From Crocodylus rhombifer (Eukaryota > Chordata > Crocodylia > Crocodylidae), in the NCBI GenBank assembly GCA_038503035.1, contig JAVSML010021654.1:47471-111470 (forward strand): DNA of 64,000 nt. Direction: 5' to 3'. A program made the position numbers and the translations under genes. Below, one piece after another: positions 61,440 to 64,000 of this stretch. Each line of letters begins with the position of its first letter. Positions within the stretch are counted from its first letter, which is position 1. The notes below the pieces were generated by a model that was not told the DNA's origin, did no database searches, and was given only the letters and a program-made list of their open reading frames with translations.

Positions 61440-64000
61440 GCCCGCTGGGGGATGGGGGGACTACTGCCACTGCTGGCCCGCTGAGCAACCCTTGAAAAGC
61501 CAGCAGACAAAGGCACTTAAGGGAGCCACCCCTGCCCCAGACCTGGCACAATCTGTGGGCAAGGCAAGAGCCCCCAAGGGCACACTTGCCTGCCTGTACA
61601 CTAATGCCAGGAGCCTGGGCAACAAGGAGGAGGAGCTTGTCCTCCTGCTCAGTGCAAAGAATTATGATGTCATTGGGATAACGGAGACCTGGTGGGACTC
61701 CACCCATGACTGGACCACGGGTATAGAGGGCTATACCCTGTACAGGAGGGATCGTGTTGACAAAAGGGGCGGGGGTGTAGCTCTCTATGTGAAGGAAAGC
61801 TACATGTCCCTGCAACCTGATGTTGGTGACCAGCATGGACAGCTAGAGACCCTCTGGGTAAAAATTCGTGGGGAATTCGGCAGAGGGGACACAATGGTGG
61901 GAGTCTACTACAGACCTCCCACTCAAAGTCCCAAGCTTGACCAGGAATTTGCCCGGGAACTGACTGAGGCCACTTGCTCCAGGACCTTGGTTGTCATGGG
62001 TGACTTCAATTACCCGGACATCTCGTGGGAAGATCACTCAGCAAAATCCGAGCAGTCGCAAAGCTTTCTCTCGTGCGTGGATGACCTCTACCTGACTCAA
62101 GAAGTCTACGGGCCAACGAGAGGCAAAGCACTGCTTGACCTGGTACTGGCTATGGGGGACGACCTAATTGGCAACCTAGTGATTGATGGGAAGCTGGGTG
62201 ACAGCAACCACGAGCTGATCACCTTCACCATCCGCCGTAAAGCTGGCAAGTCAGTCACCAACACAGAAGTCCTTGACTTCAGAAAAGCCGACTTTGACAA
62301 GCTCAAGAGGCTAGTCGGTCAGGTCCTCAGGGACCATGACCCCAGGGAGAGGGGAGTTCAAGAAGAGTGGTTGCTTCTCAAGGAAGCGATCCTCAATGCA
62401 CAAGCTAAATCTATTCCAACACGGAGGAAAGGCAGCAAGAAGGCACAGCAGCCCTCCTGGCTCTCCAGAGACCCAGCGGACCTCCTGTGGCTAAAAAGGA
62501 AAGCCTACAAAGGATGGAGGACGGGATTCACCTCCAAGGAGGATTACTCCGCGCTGGTCCGGTCCTGCAGGGAGCAAACCAGGAAAGCCAAGCCTGCAAC
62601 TGAACTCCAACTAGCTTCAGGCATCAAGGACAACAAAAAGTCCTTTTTCAGATATGTGGGGAGCCGGAGGAAAAGCAAGGGCAATGTTGGACCCCTGCTA
62701 AACCAGATGGGGCAACTGACAACTGACGCCCAGGAAAAAGCCAACCTATTAAATAGGTACTTTGCGTCAGTCTTTCATCAGTCACACGGGATGCCCGTGC
62801 CTGCTATGGGACAGGGAAATCTGGGTGAGGGGGATCCCCTACCCTTCATCAATGCTGACCTCATGAAGGAACACCTTGAGAGGCTGGATACCTTCAAGTC
62901 AGCTGGCCCTGACAATCTGCACCCCAGGGTACTCAAGGAGCTGGCGAGCGTCATATCCCAGCCCCTGGCACGGGTCTTTGAAAACTCCTGGCGCTCTGGT
63001 GTAGTGCCCGAAGACTGGAAGAAGGCCAATGTGGTGCCGATCTTCCAGAAAGGGAGGAGAGTGGATCCGGCTAACTACAGGCCCATTAGCCTGACTTCTA
63101 TCCTGGGGAAGATCTTAGAAAAGTTTATTAAGGAGGCCATCCTTGAGGGACTGGCCCAGGCTAACATTCTAAGGGACAGCCAGCACGGGTTTGTTGCGGG
63201 TAGGTCTTGTTTGACCAATCTCATTTCCTTCTACGACCAGGTGACCTATCACCTGGACAAGGGAGAAGAGATTGATATCATATATCTTGACTTCAAAAAA
63301 GCTTTTGATCTGGTATCCCATGATCACCTCTTGGCCAGACTGGCCAGTTGTGGCCTTGGCTCCACCACGATCCGCTGGCTGGGAAATTGGCTCCGTGGTC
63401 GGAGCCAGAGGGTTGTGATTGATGGCAGTCACTCATCATGGTGCCCTGTGACCAGTGGGGTCCCTCAAGGCTCTGTCCTTGGACCCATACTGTTCAACAT
63501 CTTCATTAACGATGTGGACATTGGAGTCAGGAGTGGACTGGCCAAGTTCGCCGATGACACCAAACTCTGGGGCAAAGCATCCACGCCAGAAGATAGGCGG
63601 GTGATCCAGGCTGACCTGGACAAGCTCAGCAAATGGGCAGACGAGAACCTCATGGTGTTTAACACCGATAAATGCAAGGTTCTCCACCTTGGGAGGAAAA
63701 ACCTGCAGCACCCTTATAGGCTCGGCAGTACTACGTTGGATAGCACTACAGAAGAAAGAGACTTGGGGGTCATCATTGACCACAAGATGAACATGAGCCT
63801 GCAGTGCGATGCTGTGGCTAGTAAAGCGACCAAAATGCTGGCGTGCATCCATAGATGCTTCTCGAGCAAATCCCGGGACGTCATTCTCCCCTTGTACTTG
63901 GCCTTGATGAGGCCGCAGCTGGAGTACTGCGTCCAGTTTTGGGCTCCACAATTCAAAAAGGATGTGGAGAAGCTTGAGAGAGTCCAGAGGAGAGCCACGC
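61435..64000 (+). CDS. CR1 ORF2: AP endonuclease and reverse transcriptase (partial, runs off window)
   Basis: The frame is open from 61,435, just after an in-frame TAA, through the final base: more than 850 codons with no stop. No ATG lies near its start; the first is around 61,804, so translation probably depends on ORF1 (reinitiation or frameshift). The N-terminal endonuclease has LYTNARSLGNKEEEL, ITETWWDS, VVMGDFNYPDISWE and the last block [10 protein letters not shown]. The RT has [49 protein letters not shown] and the catalytic KFADDTKLWG near 63,545, then thumb motifs. It cleaves target DNA and copies its own RNA by target-primed reverse transcription. The 3' end is beyond the window. 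Confidence 0.9.

Larger units (their letters stand above)
59950..64000 (+). mobile_element. Young CR1 LINE with open ORF1 and ORF2 (3' end beyond window)
   Basis: It has a GC-rich 5' region (about 59,950-60,341), a complete ORF1 and an ORF2 open to the window edge. The 5' limit is estimated from the onset of GC-rich sequence near CAGGCTCCGGAGTGGTGAGA. The closest relative in the window is the decayed antisense copy at 15.9-17.4 kb. Lack of any stop over 3.6 kb of coding sequence marks a recent insertion. Confidence 0.85.

Noticed and set aside
60854..63998. Numerous minus-strand frames between 60.8 and 64.0 kb
   Set aside because: They are shadows of the intact plus-strand CR1 ORF1 and ORF2, which show clear domain motifs.

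Overview
The window is vertebrate genomic DNA, almost certainly from a sauropsid and probably a crocodilian (a turtle is the main alternative). The evidence is a spliced coiled-coil gene with long introns, many CR1 LINEs on both strands with the typical AATCATAGAATCATAGA-type 3' ends, Harbinger and hAT transposon remains, a Penelope-like element, LTR sequences, old CORE/MIR-type SINE remnants and a Polinton (Maverick). No rRNA, tRNA, CRISPR or prokaryotic gene organisation was seen.

Host gene. One plus-strand gene can be traced through about 19 exons from 1,536 to 47,974. Splice phases agree at nearly every junction. It encodes a short acidic/Ser-rich region followed by about 700 residues of coiled coil and a short C-terminal tail. 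I do not recognise the orthologue; its composition resembles centrosomal or cytoskeletal coiled-coil proteins. The 5' end lies outside the window. Two in-frame TGA codons, one in exon 21,422-21,532 and one at 47,972, look like CGA-to-TGA decay.

Mobile elements, left to right: an inverted-repeat element (2.8-3.5 kb); an old antisense CR1 (4.5-5.7 kb); a Harbinger transposase relic (11.6-12.4 kb, minus); an RTE/L2-like LINE (12.6-15.5 kb, plus) split by a 0.98-kb GC-rich insertion; antisense CR1 (15.9-18.5 kb) holding a solo LTR with perfect 5-bp target duplication; antisense CR1 (22.0-23.6 kb); sense CR1 (24.8-25.5 kb); a Harbinger-type MITE (27.0 kb); a 1.6-kb hAT element with perfect 8-bp duplication (31.0-32.6 kb).

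The most notable element is a 7.9-kb Polinton (37,722-45,659) inside the last long intron. It has long tandem-repeat-containing terminal inverted repeats and a 6-bp target duplication (CTTGGC/CTTGGT). It retains a small capsid-associated protein, a broken major capsid protein and a frameshifted adenain-like protease on plus, and the C-terminal half of a protein-primed DNA polymerase B on minus. Integrase and packaging ATPase were not found. Its right arm carries an unrecognised Cys/His-rich ORF.

Downstream of the host gene are more CR1 fragments, including one nested in another (52.9-54.3 kb), an LTR-like segment, a 5'-truncated Penelope-like element with RT and GIY-YIG domains (56.4-57.6 kb), and a young CR1 (about 59.95 kb to the window edge). 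In that CR1, ORF1 (SGNH esterase) is complete and ORF2 (endonuclease-RT) is open to the last base.
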